Positions 40,353 through 52,907 of a stretch of 64,000 bases of DNA are shown here, piece after piece (positions within the stretch are counted from its first letter, which is position 1; each line of letters opens with the position of its first letter). The notes below the pieces were generated by a model. It saw only the letters and a list, made by a program, of their open reading frames with translations, was not told where the DNA came from and did not search any database. The stretch lies in contig NZ_CP049786.1 in assembly GCF_011290365.1 (NCBI RefSeq), positions 4,712,001-4,776,000 on the forward strand. Direction: 5' to 3'. This stretch comes from Leclercia sp. 29361 (lineage in GTDB: Bacteria > Pseudomonadota > Gammaproteobacteria > Enterobacterales > Enterobacteriaceae). The translations under genes were made by a program, and so were the position numbers.

Positions 40353-41618
40353 ATGAGCAAAACACATTTAACAGAACAGAAGTTTTCCGACTTCGCCCTG
40401 CACCCAAAAGTCATCGAAGCCCTTGAAAATAAAGGGTTTCATAACTGCACGCCTATTCAGGCTCTCGCCCTCCCGCTAACGCTGGCAGGTCGCGATGTTG
40501 CAGGGCAGGCGCAAACCGGTACCGGCAAAACGATGGCGTTTTTAACGTCAACGTTTCATTATTTACTTTCTCACCCGGCAATTGCTGACCGCAAAGTTAA
40601 CCAGCCGCGCGCGCTGATCATGGCCCCGACGCGAGAACTGGCGGTACAGATCCACGCTGACGCAGAACCGCTGGCACAGACCACCGGCCTGAAACTCGGC
40701 CTGGCCTACGGCGGTGACGGTTACGACAAACAGCTGAAAGTGCTGGAAAGCGGCGTCGATATTTTGATCGGCACCACCGGCCGTCTGATCGATTACGCCA
40801 AACAGAACCACATTAACCTCGGTGCTATCCAGGTTGTGGTACTGGATGAAGCCGATCGCATGTACGATCTGGGCTTCATTAAAGATATCCGCTGGCTATT
40901 CCGCCGCATGCCTGTCGCTAACCAGCGCCTGAACATGCTGTTCTCGGCAACGCTGTCGTATCGCGTGCGTGAACTGGCGTTCGAACAGATGAATAACGCT
41001 GAATACGTTGAAGTGGAACCGGAACAGAAAACCGGCCACCGTATTAAAGAAGAGCTCTTCTACCCGTCGAACGAAGAGAAAATGCGTTTACTGCAAACGC
41101 TGATCGAAGAAGAGTGGCCAGATCGCGCCATTGTATTCGCCAACACCAAACACCGTTGTGAAGATATCTGGGGCCATCTGGCTGCGGATGGACACCGTGT
41201 AGGTCTGTTGACCGGCGACGTCGCGCAGAAAAAACGCCTGCGCATTCTTGAAGATTTCACCCGTGGCGACCTGGATATTCTGGTAGCAACGGACGTCGCC
41301 GCACGCGGTCTGCACATCCCGGCGGTCACCCACGTCTTCAACTACGACCTGCCGGATGATTGCGAAGATTACGTTCACCGTATCGGCCGTACCGGTCGTG
41401 CGGGCGCCAGCGGTCACTCTATCAGCCTTGCCTGTGAAGAGTACGCCCTGAACCTGCCGGCAATTGAGACCTACATCGGTCACTCGATTCCGCAGAGTAA
41501 ATACAACCCGGATGCGCTGTTAAGCGAACTGCCACCAGCGAAGCGCCTGACCCGCGCCCGTTCCGGCAATGGCCCGCGCCGTAACAGCGCCCCGCGTAAC
41601 CGTCGTCGTTCAGGTTAA
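40353..41618 (+). CDS. rhlB: DEAD-box RNA helicase RhlB
   Basis: A 421-residue DEAD-box helicase of the RNA degradosome. The motifs in order are A-Q-T-G-T-G-K-T near 50-57, P-T-R-E-L-A, D-E-A-D near 165, S-A-T, and [10 protein letters not shown] near 335. A basic, low-complexity tail ([13 protein letters not shown]) ends the protein. It is divergent from trxA and lies five bases before gppA. Confidence 0.97.
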   Translation: MSKTHLTEQKFSDFALHPKVIEALENKGFHNCTPIQALALPLTLAGRDVAGQAQTGTGKTMAFLTSTFHYLLSHPAIADRKVNQPRALIMAPTRELAVQIHADAEPLAQTTGLKLGLAYGGDGYDKQLKVLESGVDILIGTTGRLIDYAKQNHINLGAIQVVVLDEADRMYDLGFIKDIRWLFRRMPVANQRLNMLFSATLSYRVRELAFEQMNNAEYVEVEPEQKTGHRIKEELFYPSNEEKMRLLQTLIEEEWPDRAIVFANTKHRCEDIWGHLAADGHRVGLLTGDVAQKKRLRILEDFTRGDLDILVATDVAARGLHIPAVTHVFNYDLPDDCEDYVHRIGRTGRAGASGHSISLACEEYALNLPAIETYIGHSIPQSKYNPDALLSELPPAKRLTRARSGNGPRRNSAPRNRRRSG

Positions 41619-41623
41619 AAAAT

Positions 41624-43108
41624 ATGCTCCGGTCCACCTCGCTCTATGCAGCTATTGATTTAGGTTCGAATAGTTTTCATATGCTGGTTGTACGCGAGGT
41701 GGCGGGAAGTATACAGACGCTGACGCGTATTAAACGCAAGGTCCGTCTCGCGGCGGGCCTGAGTGCGGATAATCATCTCTCTCCTGAAGCTATGGAGCGC
41801 GGCTGGCAATGCCTGCGCCTCTTTGCTGAACGTCTGCAGGATATTCCTCCCCAGCAAATCCGTGTCGTCGCCACCGCAACCCTGCGTCTGGCGGTGAATG
41901 CCGGGGAGTTTATTGCTAAGGCACAGGAAATCCTCGGTTGTCCGGTCCAGGTGATCAGCGGTGAAGAAGAAGCCCGCCTGATTTACCAGGGCGTGGCGCA
42001 CACCACCGGCGGGGATGAGCGTCGTCTGGTGGTGGATATCGGCGGCGCAAGCACCGAGCTGGTCACCGGTATCGGTGCGCAGGCAACCTCCCTGAACAGC
42101 CTGTCGATGGGCTGTGTTACCTGGCTTGAACGCTACTTTACCGATCGCAATCTGGCGCAAGAGAACTTCGATGACGCGGAAAAAGCCGCCCGCGAGGTGC
42201 TGCGCCCGGTTGCGGATGAGCTGCGTTATCACGGCTGGAAGGTCTGCGTTGGCGCATCCGGCACCGTCCAGGCGCTGCAGGAAATTATGATGGCGCAGGG
42301 GATGGATGAGCGCATCACGCTGGCGAAACTGCAGCAGTTAAAGCAGCGCGCCATCCACTGTGGTCGTCTGGAAGAGCTCGAAATCGAAGGGCTTACCCTT
42401 GAACGTGCCCTGGTCTTCCCCAGCGGCCTGGCGATCCTGATTGCCATTTTCACCGAACTGAATATTCAGTGCATGACCCTTGCGGGCGGTGCGCTACGGG
42501 AAGGTCTGGTTTACGGCATGCTGCATCTGGCCGTCGATCAGGACATTCGCAACCATACGCTGCGCAATATCCAGCGCCGGTTTATGGTGGATATCGAACA
42601 GGCGCATCGGGTGGCGAACCTGGCGGTCAGTTTCCTCGATCAGGTCGAAAACGAGTGGCATCTGGATCCTGTCAGCCGCGAACTGCTGGTGAGTGCGTGC
42701 CAACTGCACGAGATCGGCCTGAGCGTTGATTTCAAACAGGCGCCGCTACATGGTGCCTACCTGGTACGCAATCTCGATCTGCCTGGCTACACCCCGGCGC
42801 AAAAGAAGCTGTTGGCCACGCTGCTGTTAAACCAGACCAACCCCGTCGACCTCTCTTCGCTCCACCAGCAAAATGCGGTGCCGCCGCGCGTGGCGGAGCA
42901 TCTCTGCCGCCTGTTGCGTCTGGCGATCCTTTTTGCCAGCCGTCGGCGCGACGATTTGCTGCCAGCCATCACCCTGATGGCTGAAAGCGAGAAGTTGACG
43001 CTGAACCTGCCGGAAAACTGGCTGGATACCCATCCGCTGGGTGCAGAAATGCTGGTGCAGGAGTGTCAGTGGCAGAGCTATGTCCACTGGGTGCTTGAAG
43101 CTCAATAA
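41624..43108 (+). CDS. gppA: Guanosine pentaphosphatase/exopolyphosphatase GppA
   Basis: A 494-residue enzyme of the Ppx/GppA family, converting pppGpp to ppGpp and also degrading polyphosphate. The actin-like ATPase fold is shown by [10 protein letters not shown] at about 10-19 and [11 protein letters not shown] near 140; an HD-like C-terminal domain has H-E-I-G-L. It lies just downstream of rhlB and converges on rep. Confidence 0.95.
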   Translation: MLRSTSLYAAIDLGSNSFHMLVVREVAGSIQTLTRIKRKVRLAAGLSADNHLSPEAMERGWQCLRLFAERLQDIPPQQIRVVATATLRLAVNAGEFIAKAQEILGCPVQVISGEEEARLIYQGVAHTTGGDERRLVVDIGGASTELVTGIGAQATSLNSLSMGCVTWLERYFTDRNLAQENFDDAEKAAREVLRPVADELRYHGWKVCVGASGTVQALQEIMMAQGMDERITLAKLQQLKQRAIHCGRLEELEIEGLTLERALVFPSGLAILIAIFTELNIQCMTLAGGALREGLVYGMLHLAVDQDIRNHTLRNIQRRFMVDIEQAHRVANLAVSFLDQVENEWHLDPVSRELLVSACQLHEIGLSVDFKQAPLHGAYLVRNLDLPGYTPAQKKLLATLLLNQTNPVDLSSLHQQNAVPPRVAEHLCRLLRLAILFASRRRDDLLPAITLMAESEKLTLNLPENWLDTHPLGAEMLVQECQWQSYVHWVLEAQ

Positions 43109-43120
43109 TCCCGATTAAAA

Positions 43121-43146
43121 GCCCGGCGACACTACGCTTACCGGGC
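43121..43146. repeat. Single REP unit between gppA and rep
   Basis: One REP-type palindrome (GCCCGGCG ... CTTACCGGGC) between the convergent ends of gppA and rep. Confidence 0.75.
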
Positions 43147-43153
43147 ACTCAAA

Positions 43154-45175
43154 CTAGCGGTTTTTTGCCTTCTCCATCATCGCGCGAATATTGGCGATAC
43201 TGGCCTGGCCTTTATGCATCCGCTCTTCGGCGGTAATCACTTTGCGCTCCTGCTCCCAGAGCACATCATCCTGCGGTAATTCCAGCAGGAAGCGGCTCGG
43301 CTCAGGACGCACCAGTTCCCCGTACTGACGGCGCTCTTTACACAGCGTAAAGGTCAGCTCTTTTTGCGCTCGCGTAATGCCCACGTAGGCCAGACGGCGC
43401 TCTTCATCAACGTTATCTTCATCGATGCTGCTCTGGTGCGGCAGGATGCCCTCTTCCATCCCCACCAGGTAGACATAGGGGAACTCCAGCCCTTTCGAGG
43501 CGTGCAGGGTCATGAGCTGCACCTGATCTGCCTCTTCTTCGCTTTCGCCGCGCTCCATCATGTCACGCAGGGTAAAGCGGGTGACGACCTGGGTCAGAGT
43601 CATCGGCTCGTCGATGTCAGAACCTTCCAGCATCTCGGTCATCCAGGTGAAAAGCGTATTGACGTTCTTCATCCGCATCTCCGCCGCTTTCGGGCTGGCG
43701 GAGGTTTCATACAGCCAGGATTCATAATCGATCCCGCGGATCAGATCGCGCACCGCTGCGATCGGCTCCCGTTCGCTCAGCTGCTGGATCTCGCGCAGCC
43801 AATGAGTGAAGCGGGTCAGCGATTCATAACCACGCCCGGTTAAGCTCTGGCTCAGGCCCATATCGAAGCTGGCGGTCAGCAGGCTCTTATTACGGGTCAT
43901 CGCCCACTCGCCCAGTTTTTGCAGCGTCGCCGGGCCAATCTCACGCTTCGGCGTATTCACGATCCGCAGGAAAGCGCTGTCATCATCCGGGTTGGTGAGT
44001 ACGCGCAGGTAGGCGAGCAGATCCTTAATTTCCGGGCGCGAGAAGAACGACGTCCCACCCGAAATTTTGTACGGAATGCGGTTCTGCATCAGCATCTTTT
44101 CAAAGACGCGCGACTGGTGATTTCCGCGATAGAGGATGGCGTAATCTTTGTAGTTGGTCTTATTCACAAAGTGATGAGCAATCAGCTCCCCCGCCACGCG
44201 TTCGGCTTCGTGATCGTCGTTATTAGCGCTCAGCACCTTTAGCTCAGTGCCATAGCCCAGCTCGGAAAAGAGACGCTTTTCGAAGACGTGCGGGTTATTG
44301 GCGATCAGGATGTTTGCCGCCTTCAGAATACGACCGGATGAGCGGTAGTTCTGCTCCAGCTTGATCACCTGCAGCGCCGGGAAATCTTTGCTCAGCAGGA
44401 CCAGGTTTTGCGGACGGGCGCCACGCCAGGAGTAGATCGACTGATCGTCATCGCCCACTACGGTAAAACGCGCCCGCTGGCCCACCAGCAGTTTCACCAG
44501 CTCGTACTGGCTGGTATTAGTGTCCTGATATTCATCCACCAGCAGGTAGCGGATCTTGTTCTGCCAGCGCTCGCGCACCTCTTCATTACGCTGAAGCAGC
44601 AGCGTCGGCAGCAGGATCAGATCGTCAAAGTCCAGCACGTTGCAGGCTTTGAGATGATCGTTGTACAGGCTGTAGCAGTGGGCGAAGATCCGATCCCGCT
44701 CTCCTTTGGCGCTTGCAGCGGCCTGGGCTGGGTCCATCAGATCGTTTTTCCAGTTGGAGATCGTAGAGATCAACTGCTGCAACACCGTTTTGTCGTCTTC
44801 GATCAGCCCTTCGGTCAGCTCTTTCAGCAGTGCCACCTGATCGGTATCGTCAAACAGGGAGAAGTTCGACTTCATGCCCAACGCCGCGTATTCGCGCTTA
44901 ATGATATCCAGCCCCAGGGTATGGAAGGTGGAGATCATCAGGCCGCGCGCCTCTTTACGCCCTAACGTCTGGCCGACACGCTCTTTCATTTCGCGCGCCG
45001 CTTTGTTGGTAAAGGTTACCGCCGCGATATGGCGTGCCTGATAGCCGCAGCCGCGGATCAGGTGGGCGATCTTGTTGGTGATCACGCGGGTTTTACCGGA
45101 ACCCGCCCCTGCCAGCACCAGGCATGGTCCAGTAACGAATTCGACCGCTTGTTGTTGTCCAGGGTTTAAACGCAT
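43154..45175 (-). CDS. rep: ATP-dependent DNA helicase Rep
   Basis: A 673-residue superfamily 1A helicase that travels with the replisome and removes proteins ahead of the fork. Walker [10 protein letters not shown] is at 22-30, V-D-E-Y-Q-D-T-N near 213, and the Q-S-I-Y-S-W-R-G-A and V-G-I-T-R-A-Q motifs follow. It is paralogous to uvrD in this window but lacks the UvrD C-terminal RNA-polymerase-binding domain. The ATG giving M-R-L-N-P-G-Q-Q-Q was chosen over one five codons upstream. Confidence 0.97.
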   Translation of the reverse strand: MRLNPGQQQAVEFVTGPCLVLAGAGSGKTRVITNKIAHLIRGCGYQARHIAAVTFTNKAAREMKERVGQTLGRKEARGLMISTFHTLGLDIIKREYAALGMKSNFSLFDDTDQVALLKELTEGLIEDDKTVLQQLISTISNWKNDLMDPAQAAASAKGERDRIFAHCYSLYNDHLKACNVLDFDDLILLPTLLLQRNEEVRERWQNKIRYLLVDEYQDTNTSQYELVKLLVGQRARFTVVGDDDQSIYSWRGARPQNLVLLSKDFPALQVIKLEQNYRSSGRILKAANILIANNPHVFEKRLFSELGYGTELKVLSANNDDHEAERVAGELIAHHFVNKTNYKDYAILYRGNHQSRVFEKMLMQNRIPYKISGGTSFFSRPEIKDLLAYLRVLTNPDDDSAFLRIVNTPKREIGPATLQKLGEWAMTRNKSLLTASFDMGLSQSLTGRGYESLTRFTHWLREIQQLSEREPIAAVRDLIRGIDYESWLYETSASPKAAEMRMKNVNTLFTWMTEMLEGSDIDEPMTLTQVVTRFTLRDMMERGESEEEADQVQLMTLHASKGLEFPYVYLVGMEEGILPHQSSIDEDNVDEERRLAYVGITRAQKELTFTLCKERRQYGELVRPEPSRFLLELPQDDVLWEQERKVITAEERMHKGQASIANIRAMMEKAKNR

Positions 45176-45287
45176 GGGAATATTGCTCAATCTTCGAACG
45201 GGGTGGGGATTGTAGCAGAAAGCCGGGCGCAGATTTACCGGCTAATGATAAAGTGAAGAAAACGCGTTGAACCCCGAGAGCAGAACC

Positions 45288-45900
<613 letters not shown>

Positions 45901-45907
45901 TAAAAAA

Positions 45908-45981
45908 GCCCGGTGGCGATAACGCTTACCGGGCCTACTTTTGCACTTTGTAGGTCGGGTAAGGCGTAGCCGCCACCCGAC
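45908..45981. repeat. REP pair (BIME) between ppiC and ilvC
   Basis: Two inverted REP units at 45908-45938 and 45950-45981 between the convergent ends of ppiC and ilvC. Confidence 0.88.
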
Positions 45982-45988
45982 AATTTAT

Positions 45989-47464
45989 TTAACCCGCTAC
46001 GGCAATACGTTTCATATCGGTCATGTAGCCACGCAGCTTCTGGCCTACTTTCTCGATCTCGTGGCTGCGAATTGCTTCGTTCACGTCACGCAGCTGGGCA
46101 TTATCTACCGCGCCTTCGTTGATCGCTTTACCCAGATCGCCGGTCTGCAGAGTGGTCATGAACTCTTTCAGCAGCGGTACGCAAGCGTAAGAGAACAGGT
46201 AGTTACCGTACTCAGCGGTATCGGAGATCACCACGTTCATTTCGTACAGACGCTTACGGGCGATGGTGTTCGCGATCAGCGGCAGCTCGTGCAGTGATTC
46301 ATAGTACGCAGACTCTTCGATGATGCCGGAATCCACCATGGTTTCGAAGGCCAGCTCAACGCCCGCTTTCACCATCGCAATCATCAGAACGCCTTTATCG
46401 AAGTACTCCTGCTCGCTGATTTTGCCATCGAACTGCGCTGCGGTTTCGAACGCGGTTTTGCCGGTCTCTTCACGCCAGGTCAGCAGGTTTTTGTCGTCAT
46501 TCGCCCAGTCAGCCATCATACCGGAAGAGAACTCACCGGAGATGATGTCGTCCATGTGTTTCTGGAACAGCGGAGCCATGATGGTTTTCAGCTGCTCGGA
46601 CAGCGCGAAGGCACGCAGTTTAGCCGGGTTAGACAGACGGTCCATCATCAGGGTGATACCGCCCTGCTTCAACGCTTCGGTGATGGTTTCCCAGCCGAAC
46701 TGAATCAGTTTCTCTGCGTATGCCGGGTCGGTACCCTCTTCCACCAGCTTGTCGAAACACAGCAGGGAGCCGGCCTGCAGCATACCGCACAGGATAGTCT
46801 GCTCACCCATCAGGTCAGATTTCACTTCCGCAACGAAGGAAGATTCCAGCACGCCCGCACGGTGGCCGCCGGTGGCCGCTGCCCATGCTTTGGCAATTGC
46901 CATGCCTTCGCCTTTCGGATCGTTTTCCGGGTGAACCGCGATCAGCGTCGGCACGCCGAAACCACGTTTGTACTCTTCACGCACTTCGGTACCCGGGCAC
47001 TTCGGTGCCACCATCACGACGGTGATGTCTTTACGGATCTGCTCGCCCACTTCAACGATGTTGAAGCCGTGGGAGTAACCCAGCGCCGCGCCGTCTTTCA
47101 TCAGCGGCTGTACGGAACGCACAACGTCAGAGTGCTGTTTGTCCGGGGTCAGGTTAACCACCAGATCCGCCTGCGGAACCAGCTCTTCGTAGGTACCGAC
47201 TTTGAAGCCGTTTTCGGTCGCTTTGCGCCAGGAAGCACGCTTCTCAGCAATCGCTTCTTTACGCAGGGCATAAGAGATATCCAGACCGGAGTCACGCATG
47301 TTCAGGCCCTGGTTCAGACCCTGTGCGCCACAGCCGACGATGACCACTTTTTTACCCTGAAGGTAGCTCGCGCCATCAGCAAATTCGTCGCGCGCCATAA
47401 AGCGGCATTTGCCCAGCTGCGCCAGCTGCTGGCGCAAGTTCAGTGTATTAAAGTAGTTAGCCAT
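45989..47464 (-). CDS. ilvC: Ketol-acid reductoisomerase IlvC
   Basis: A 491-residue class II ketol-acid reductoisomerase, the NADPH- and magnesium-dependent second common step of valine and isoleucine synthesis. The Rossmann motif [10 protein letters not shown] is near 45-54, and the duplicated C-terminal knotted domain of class II enzymes is present. It is divergent from its activator gene ilvY and shares a 152-base control region with it. Confidence 0.97.
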   Translation of the reverse strand: MANYFNTLNLRQQLAQLGKCRFMARDEFADGASYLQGKKVVIVGCGAQGLNQGLNMRDSGLDISYALRKEAIAEKRASWRKATENGFKVGTYEELVPQADLVVNLTPDKQHSDVVRSVQPLMKDGAALGYSHGFNIVEVGEQIRKDITVVMVAPKCPGTEVREEYKRGFGVPTLIAVHPENDPKGEGMAIAKAWAAATGGHRAGVLESSFVAEVKSDLMGEQTILCGMLQAGSLLCFDKLVEEGTDPAYAEKLIQFGWETITEALKQGGITLMMDRLSNPAKLRAFALSEQLKTIMAPLFQKHMDDIISGEFSSGMMADWANDDKNLLTWREETGKTAFETAAQFDGKISEQEYFDKGVLMIAMVKAGVELAFETMVDSGIIEESAYYESLHELPLIANTIARKRLYEMNVVISDTAEYGNYLFSYACVPLLKEFMTTLQTGDLGKAINEGAVDNAQLRDVNEAIRSHEIEKVGQKLRGYMTDMKRIAVAG

Positions 47465-47547
47465 GGGTGATACCTCGTGATGTTGTGCGTCTTATTGTTC
47501 GGTTCGCTTTTCAGCGAGAATGTACCCACATTACAACAGGAAATTTA

Positions 47548-47593
47548 TTGCGGAAATTGATATATTCACAACGTCACGTTGCAATTTCTGCAA
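47548..47593. promoter_or_regulatory. IlvY operator pair for ilvC/ilvY
   Basis: Two related elements face each other: TTGCGGAAATTGA at 47548-47560 and, on the other strand, TTGCAGAAATTGCAAC at 47578-47593. Their position in the divergent gap fits the tandem operators bound by IlvY, which activates ilvC with acetolactate or acetohydroxybutyrate. Confidence 0.6.
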
Positions 47594-47616
47594 TATAAAA
47601 CCCGGGAGTGGAATCG

Positions 47617-48507
47617 GTGGATTTACGCGATTTAAAATTGTTCCTGCATCTGGCGGAAAGCCGTCATTTTGGCCGCAGCGCGCGGGCGATGCACGTCAGC
47701 CCCTCTACGCTTTCCCGCCAGATCCAGCGCCTGGAAGAGGACCTCGGCCAACCGCTGTTTATACGCGACAACCGCACGGTCACCCTCACCGAAGCCGGAG
47801 AAGAGTTGCGGACGTTTGCCCAGCAAACCTTGTTGCAGTATCAGCAGCTGCGCCACACCATCGACCAGCAGGGGCCATCGCTTTCCGGGGAACTGCATAT
47901 CTTCTGCTCGGTGACCGCCGCCTATAGCCATCTGCCGCCCATCCTCGATCGCTTCCGGGCCGAACATCCGTCGGTGGAGATCAAACTCACCACCGGCGAT
48001 GCCGCCGACGCGATGGAGAAGGTGGTGACGGGAGAAGCGGATCTGGCGATTGCCGGTAAACCGGAAACTCTGCCGGGGGCGGTGGCATTTTCAATGCTGG
48101 AAAATCTGGCGGTGGTGCTGATCGCTCCGGCGCTGCCCTGCCCGGTGCGTAACCAGGTCTCGGTGGAAAAACCCGACTGGTCCACGGTGCCCTTTATCAT
48201 GGCCGATCAGGGGCCGGTACGTCGCCGCATCGAGCTGTGGTTCCGTCGCCAGAAGATCAGTAATCCGTCAATTTATGCCACGGTCGGCGGCCACGAGGCG
48301 ATGGTCTCGATGGTGGCGCTCGGCTGCGGCGTGGCGCTGCTGCCGGAAGTGGTGCTGGAGAACAGCCCGGAGCCGGTGCGCAATCGCGTGATGATTCTGG
48401 AGCGCAGCGACGAGAAAACACCGTTTGAGCTTGGCGTCTGTGCACAAAAAAAGCGGCTGCATGAGCCGCTTATTGATGCGTTCTGGAAGATATTGCCGAA
48501 CCATTAA
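47617..48507 (+). CDS. ilvY: LysR-type activator IlvY
   Basis: A 296-residue LysR-type regulator. The N-terminal helix-turn-helix is at about 15-40 (H-F-G-R-S-A-R-A-M-H-V-S-P-S-T-L-S-R-Q-I), followed by the periplasmic-binding-like effector domain. IlvY activates ilvC and represses itself. The GTG at 47617 was chosen because GGGAG lies eight bases upstream and the protein then begins M-D-L-R-D-L-K; a GTG three codons earlier is also open. Its stop codon shares TTAA with that of ilvA. Confidence 0.94.
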   Translation: MDLRDLKLFLHLAESRHFGRSARAMHVSPSTLSRQIQRLEEDLGQPLFIRDNRTVTLTEAGEELRTFAQQTLLQYQQLRHTIDQQGPSLSGELHIFCSVTAAYSHLPPILDRFRAEHPSVEIKLTTGDAADAMEKVVTGEADLAIAGKPETLPGAVAFSMLENLAVVLIAPALPCPVRNQVSVEKPDWSTVPFIMADQGPVRRRIELWFRRQKISNPSIYATVGGHEAMVSMVALGCGVALLPEVVLENSPEPVRNRVMILERSDEKTPFELGVCAQKKRLHEPLIDAFWKILPNH

Positions 48508-50048
48508 CCCGCCAGGAAGAACCTGAACGCCGGGTTGTGGGTTTCGTCATGACAGTCGTAACCCAGCTCATTCAGCCGCGTTTCAAAATCCGGTTCGTGC
48601 TCGCCCAGTTCGAATGCCGCCAGCACACGACCGTAGTCAGTACCGTGACTGCGGTAGTGAAACAGAGAGATGTTCCAGTGTGTGCCCAGCGTATGCAGAA
48701 ACTTCAGCAATGCACCTGGCGATTCCGGGAACTCGAAGCTGAACAGACGCTCCTGTAACGGCTTCGACGGACGCCCCCCGACCATATAGCGAACGTGCAG
48801 CTTCGCCATTTCATCATCGGAGAGATCCACCACGCTGTAGCCACCCTGGTGCAGCAGGTTGAGGATCTCTTTACGCTCTTCCAGGCCACGGCTCAGACGC
48901 ACGCCGACAAAAATGCAGGCGTCTTTGGCATCGGCAAACCGGTAGTTGAACTCCGTCACCGAACGACCGCCCAGCAGCTGGCAGAACTTAAGGAAACTGC
49001 CCTTCTCTTCCGGAATGGTCACCGCCAGCAGCGCTTCACGCTGTTCTCCCAGCTCGCAACGTTCAGAAACATAGCGCAGACCGTGGAAGTTAACGTTAGC
49101 CCCAGAGAGCACATGGGCCAGACGCTCGCCGCGGATGTTGTGCTGAGCGATGTATTTTTTCATCCCCGCCAGCGCCAGCGCGCCGGACGGTTCTGCCACT
49201 GCACGCACATCCTCGAACAGATCCTTCATCGCCGCGCAGATCGCATCGCTGTCGACGGTGATGATGTCGTCGAGATACTCCTGGCAGACGCGGAAGGTTT
49301 CATCCCCGATGCGTTTCACCGCCACGCCTTCGGCAAACAGCCCGACGCGTGGTAAGTCCACCGGATGACCAGCATCCAGCGCCGCCTTCAGGCAGGCAGA
49401 ATCCTCGGCTTCAACGGCGATGACTTTGATCTGCGGCATCAGCTGTTTGATCAGCACCGCCACGCCCGCAGCTAACCCGCCGCCGCCAACCGGTACGAAT
49501 ACGCGGTCGAGATGGGCATCCTGCTGCAACAGCTCCAGCGCAAGGGTGCCCTGGCCGGCAATCACCATCGGGTGATCAAACGGCGGCACCCAGGTAAAGC
49601 CCTGCTGCTGCGCCAGATCGATGGCTTTGGCCTTCGCCTCGTCAAAATTGGCACCATGGAGCAGCACTTCGCCGCCAAATCCCCGCACCGCATCGACTTT
49701 AATATCTGCGGTTGCCACAGGCATGACGATCAGGGCTTTCAGCCCCAGTCGCGCGGCAGAGAACGCCACGCCCTGGGCATGGTTGCCCGCCGAAGCGGTG
49801 ATCACGCCACGCGCTTTTTGCTCGTCGGTCAGCCCGGCCATCATCGCGTAGGCGCCGCGCAGCTTGAAGCTGTGCACTGGCTGGCGGTCTTCGCGCTTCA
49901 CCAGAATGACGTTATCCAGCCGCGACGACAGCTTGTCCATTTTCTGCAGCGGCGTGACCTGCACCGCTTCATAGACCGGCGCACGCAGCACTGCCCGGAG
50001 ATATTCCGCCCCCTCAGGGGCAGACGATAAGGGTTGGGATTCGGCCAT
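48504..50048 (-). CDS. ilvA: Threonine dehydratase, biosynthetic, IlvA
   Basis: A 514-residue PLP enzyme converting threonine to 2-oxobutanoate, the committed step to isoleucine. The PLP lysine is Lys62 in H-S-F-K-L-R-G, and the glycine loop is G-G-G-G-L. The C-terminal third holds the two ACT-like domains for isoleucine inhibition. Tandem ATG codons exist; the second gives the E. coli length, while the first overlaps the ilvD stop by one base. Last gene of ilvLXGMEDA. Confidence 0.96.
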   Translation of the reverse strand: MAESQPLSSAPEGAEYLRAVLRAPVYEAVQVTPLQKMDKLSSRLDNVILVKREDRQPVHSFKLRGAYAMMAGLTDEQKARGVITASAGNHAQGVAFSAARLGLKALIVMPVATADIKVDAVRGFGGEVLLHGANFDEAKAKAIDLAQQQGFTWVPPFDHPMVIAGQGTLALELLQQDAHLDRVFVPVGGGGLAAGVAVLIKQLMPQIKVIAVEAEDSACLKAALDAGHPVDLPRVGLFAEGVAVKRIGDETFRVCQEYLDDIITVDSDAICAAMKDLFEDVRAVAEPSGALALAGMKKYIAQHNIRGERLAHVLSGANVNFHGLRYVSERCELGEQREALLAVTIPEEKGSFLKFCQLLGGRSVTEFNYRFADAKDACIFVGVRLSRGLEERKEILNLLHQGGYSVVDLSDDEMAKLHVRYMVGGRPSKPLQERLFSFEFPESPGALLKFLHTLGTHWNISLFHYRSHGTDYGRVLAAFELGEHEPDFETRLNELGYDCHDETHNPAFRFFLAG

Positions 50049-50050
50049 CA

Positions 50051-51901
50051 TTAGCCCCCAAGCTTGGATTTATCGCGTACCGCGCCTTTATCCGCACTGG
50101 TAGCAAGGGTGGCGTAGGCACGCAGGGCGAAGGAGACTTCACGCTGACGATCTTTCGGCGTCCAGGCTTTATCGCCACGCGCATCCTGTGCTTCACGGCG
50201 GGCAGCGATTTCCTGCGGGCTCAGCTGCAGTTGAATACCGCGATTCGGAATGTCGATTTCGATCAGGTCGCCATCTTCGATAATCGCAATGTTGCCGCCG
50301 CTGGCTGCTTCCGGCGAAACGTGTCCGATGGAGAGACCGGAAGTACCGCCGGAGAAACGACCGTCGGTGATCAGCGCACAGGCTTTACCGAGGCCCATAG
50401 ATTTCAGGAAAGTAGTCGGGTAGAGCATCTCCTGCATTCCCGGCCCACCTTTTGGTCCTTCATAGCGGATGACAACAACATCGCCAGCCACGACTTTACC
50501 GCCGAGAATAGCTTCAACCGCGTCGTCCTGGCTTTCGTACACCTTCGCCGGTCCGGTAAACTTCAGGATGCTGTCGTCCACGCCCGCGGTTTTGACGATA
50601 CAGCCGTTTTCCGCGAAGTTACCGTACAGAACCGCCAGGCCGCCATCTTTGCTGTAGGCGTTTTCCAGCGAGCGAATGCAGCCTTCGGCGCGATCGTCAT
50701 CCAGGGTGTCCCAGCGACAGTTCTGCGAGAACGCCTGGGTGGTACGAATACCGGCCGGGCCGGCGCGGAACATGCTTTTTACCGCGTCGTCTTTGGTCAG
50801 CATCACATCGTACTGATCCAGTGTTTGTGGCAACGTCAGGCCGAGAATGTTTTTCACCTCACGGTTCAGCAGCCCGGCGCGATCCAGCTCGCCCAGAATC
50901 CCCAGCACGCCACCGGCACGGTGAACATCTTCCATGTGATATTTAGGGGTGCTTGGCGCAACCTTACACAGCTGCGGCACCTTGCGGGACAGCTGGTCGA
51001 TGTCGGTCATGGTGAAATCAATTTCCGCTTCCTGAGCCGCGGCGAGCAGGTGCAGAACGGTGTTGGTCGAACCGCCCATGGCGATATCCAGGGTCATGGC
51101 GTTTTCAAACGCCGCTTTGCTGGCGATATTGCGCGGCAGTGCGCTGGCATCGTCCTGCTCGTAGTAACGTTTGGTCAGTTCAACAATGCGTTTACCAGCG
51201 TTGAGGAACAGCTCTTTACGATCGGCGTGGGTCGCCAGCAGCGAGCCGTTACCCGGCTGAGACAGGCCCAGCGCTTCGGTCAGACAGTTCATCGAGTTGG
51301 CAGTGAACATACCGGAACAGGAGCCGCAGGTCGGACAGGCCGAACGCTCAACCTGATCGCTCTGCTCGTCGGAGACTTTCGGGTCGGCACCCTGAATCAT
51401 CGCGTCGACCAGGTCGAGCTTGATGATTTTATCGGACAGCTTGGTTTTACCCGCTTCCATTGGGCCACCGGAGACGAAGATCACCGGAATGTTCAGGCGC
51501 AGGGAGGCCATCAGCATCCCCGGGGTGATTTTGTCGCAGTTGGAGATGCAGACCATCGCATCGGCACAGTGGGCATTAACCATGTACTCCACCGAATCGG
51601 CGATCAGCTCGCGCGACGGCAGTGAATAAAGCATGCCCCCGTGCCCCATCGCGATCCCGTCATCCACGGCGATGGTGTTGAACTCTTTCGCCACGCCGCC
51701 GGAGGCTTCAATCTGCTCGGCAACCAGCTTCCCGAGATCGCGAAGATGAACGTGACCCGGGACGAACTGGGTGAACGAGTTGACTACGGCGATTATCGGT
51801 TTGCCGAAATCGGCGTCGGTCATCCCAGTGGCGCGCCACAGCGCGCGGGCGCCGGCCATGTTGCGGCCGTGAGTGGTGGTGGCGGAACGGTACTTAGGCA
51901 T
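50051..51901 (-). CDS. ilvD: Dihydroxy-acid dehydratase IlvD
   Basis: A 616-residue iron-sulphur enzyme dehydrating dihydroxy acids in valine and isoleucine synthesis. Cluster ligands are visible in S-N-C-D-K-I-T-P-G and [11 protein letters not shown]. Full length, in the operon between ilvE (60 bases upstream) and ilvA. Confidence 0.97.
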   Translation of the reverse strand: MPKYRSATTTHGRNMAGARALWRATGMTDADFGKPIIAVVNSFTQFVPGHVHLRDLGKLVAEQIEASGGVAKEFNTIAVDDGIAMGHGGMLYSLPSRELIADSVEYMVNAHCADAMVCISNCDKITPGMLMASLRLNIPVIFVSGGPMEAGKTKLSDKIIKLDLVDAMIQGADPKVSDEQSDQVERSACPTCGSCSGMFTANSMNCLTEALGLSQPGNGSLLATHADRKELFLNAGKRIVELTKRYYEQDDASALPRNIASKAAFENAMTLDIAMGGSTNTVLHLLAAAQEAEIDFTMTDIDQLSRKVPQLCKVAPSTPKYHMEDVHRAGGVLGILGELDRAGLLNREVKNILGLTLPQTLDQYDVMLTKDDAVKSMFRAGPAGIRTTQAFSQNCRWDTLDDDRAEGCIRSLENAYSKDGGLAVLYGNFAENGCIVKTAGVDDSILKFTGPAKVYESQDDAVEAILGGKVVAGDVVVIRYEGPKGGPGMQEMLYPTTFLKSMGLGKACALITDGRFSGGTSGLSIGHVSPEAASGGNIAIIEDGDLIEIDIPNRGIQLQLSPQEIAARREAQDARGDKAWTPKDRQREVSFALRAYATLATSADKGAVRDKSKLGG

Positions 51902-51961
51902 GCGTTTTTTACTCCCGTCTATCTGGTAAATGGGACGGTGCGTGCCGTCCCATATTTATGC

Positions 51962-52891
51962 TTATTGATTAACCTGATCCAACCAACCCCATTTATCTTC
52001 GGTTTCACCGGTAAAGAGGCCAAAGAAGGCGTCCTGGATACGTTTGGTGACCGGACCACGGCGACCTTCGCCTACCTGGATGCCGTCAACGCTGCGTACC
52101 GGGGTGATCTCTGCAGCGGTACCGGACATGAAGATTTCATCAGCCAGGTACAGCGATTCGCGGGACAGAACCTGCTCGCGCACTTCGATACCCAGATCCT
52201 GCGCCAGCTTGATGATGGCGTCACGGGTGATGCCCGGCAGGGCTGAAGAGGTGAATGGCGGGGTGAACAGAATGCCATCTTTCACTTCAAACAGGTTCTC
52301 ACCTGCACCTTCAGAGATATAGCCGTTCACATCCAGGGCGATACCTTCCTGATAGCCATGGCGACGTGCTTCGCTACCAACCAGCAGGGAGGAGAGGTAG
52401 TTACCGCCCGCTTTGGCTGCGGTCGGGATAGTGTTTGGTGCCACACGGTTCCAGGAGGAAACCATCGCGTCGATCCCCTGCTCCAGCGCTTCTGCGCCGA
52501 GGTAGGCTCCCCACGGGAACGCGGCGATGATCACATCGGTGGTGTAACCGGCTGGCGGGTTAACGCCCATACCCACATCGCCCACGAACACCAGAGGACG
52601 AATATAGGCGCTGGTCAGGTTGTTTTTGCGCAGGACGGCGCGACAAGCTTCCATCAGCTCGTCAACGCTCTGGGAAACCGGGAAACGATAAATTTTGGCT
52701 GAATCACGCAGACGTTGCATGTGTTCGCGATGGCGGAACACCACCGGGCCTTTGTGTGAGTCGTAGCAACGGATGCCTTCAAAAACAGACGTACCGTAGT
52801 GAAGCGCGTGGGACATCACGTGGACTTTAGCGTCCTCCCAGCGAATCATCTCACCATTGGACCAAATGAAATCAGCTTTCTTCGTCGTCAT
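51962..52891 (-). CDS. ilvE: Branched-chain amino acid aminotransferase IlvE
   Basis: A 309-residue class IV PLP aminotransferase giving isoleucine, valine and leucine. The PLP lysine is Lys160 in A-A-K-A-G-G-N-Y-L, and the H-Y-G-T-S-V-F-E-G-I-R block near 31-41 is typical. The ATG giving M-T-T-K-K-A-D was chosen; an in-frame start 18 codons upstream would run into ilvM. Confidence 0.97.
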   Translation of the reverse strand: MTTKKADFIWSNGEMIRWEDAKVHVMSHALHYGTSVFEGIRCYDSHKGPVVFRHREHMQRLRDSAKIYRFPVSQSVDELMEACRAVLRKNNLTSAYIRPLVFVGDVGMGVNPPAGYTTDVIIAAFPWGAYLGAEALEQGIDAMVSSWNRVAPNTIPTAAKAGGNYLSSLLVGSEARRHGYQEGIALDVNGYISEGAGENLFEVKDGILFTPPFTSSALPGITRDAIIKLAQDLGIEVREQVLSRESLYLADEIFMSGTAAEITPVRSVDGIQVGEGRRGPVTKRIQDAFFGLFTGETEDKWGWLDQVNQ

Positions 52892-52907
52892 TTTTCTTCC
52901 TTTGCGC

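Noticed and set aside
50231-51625. A 464-codon open frame opposite ilvD
   Set aside because: Antisense shadow of ilvD, without domain signals.
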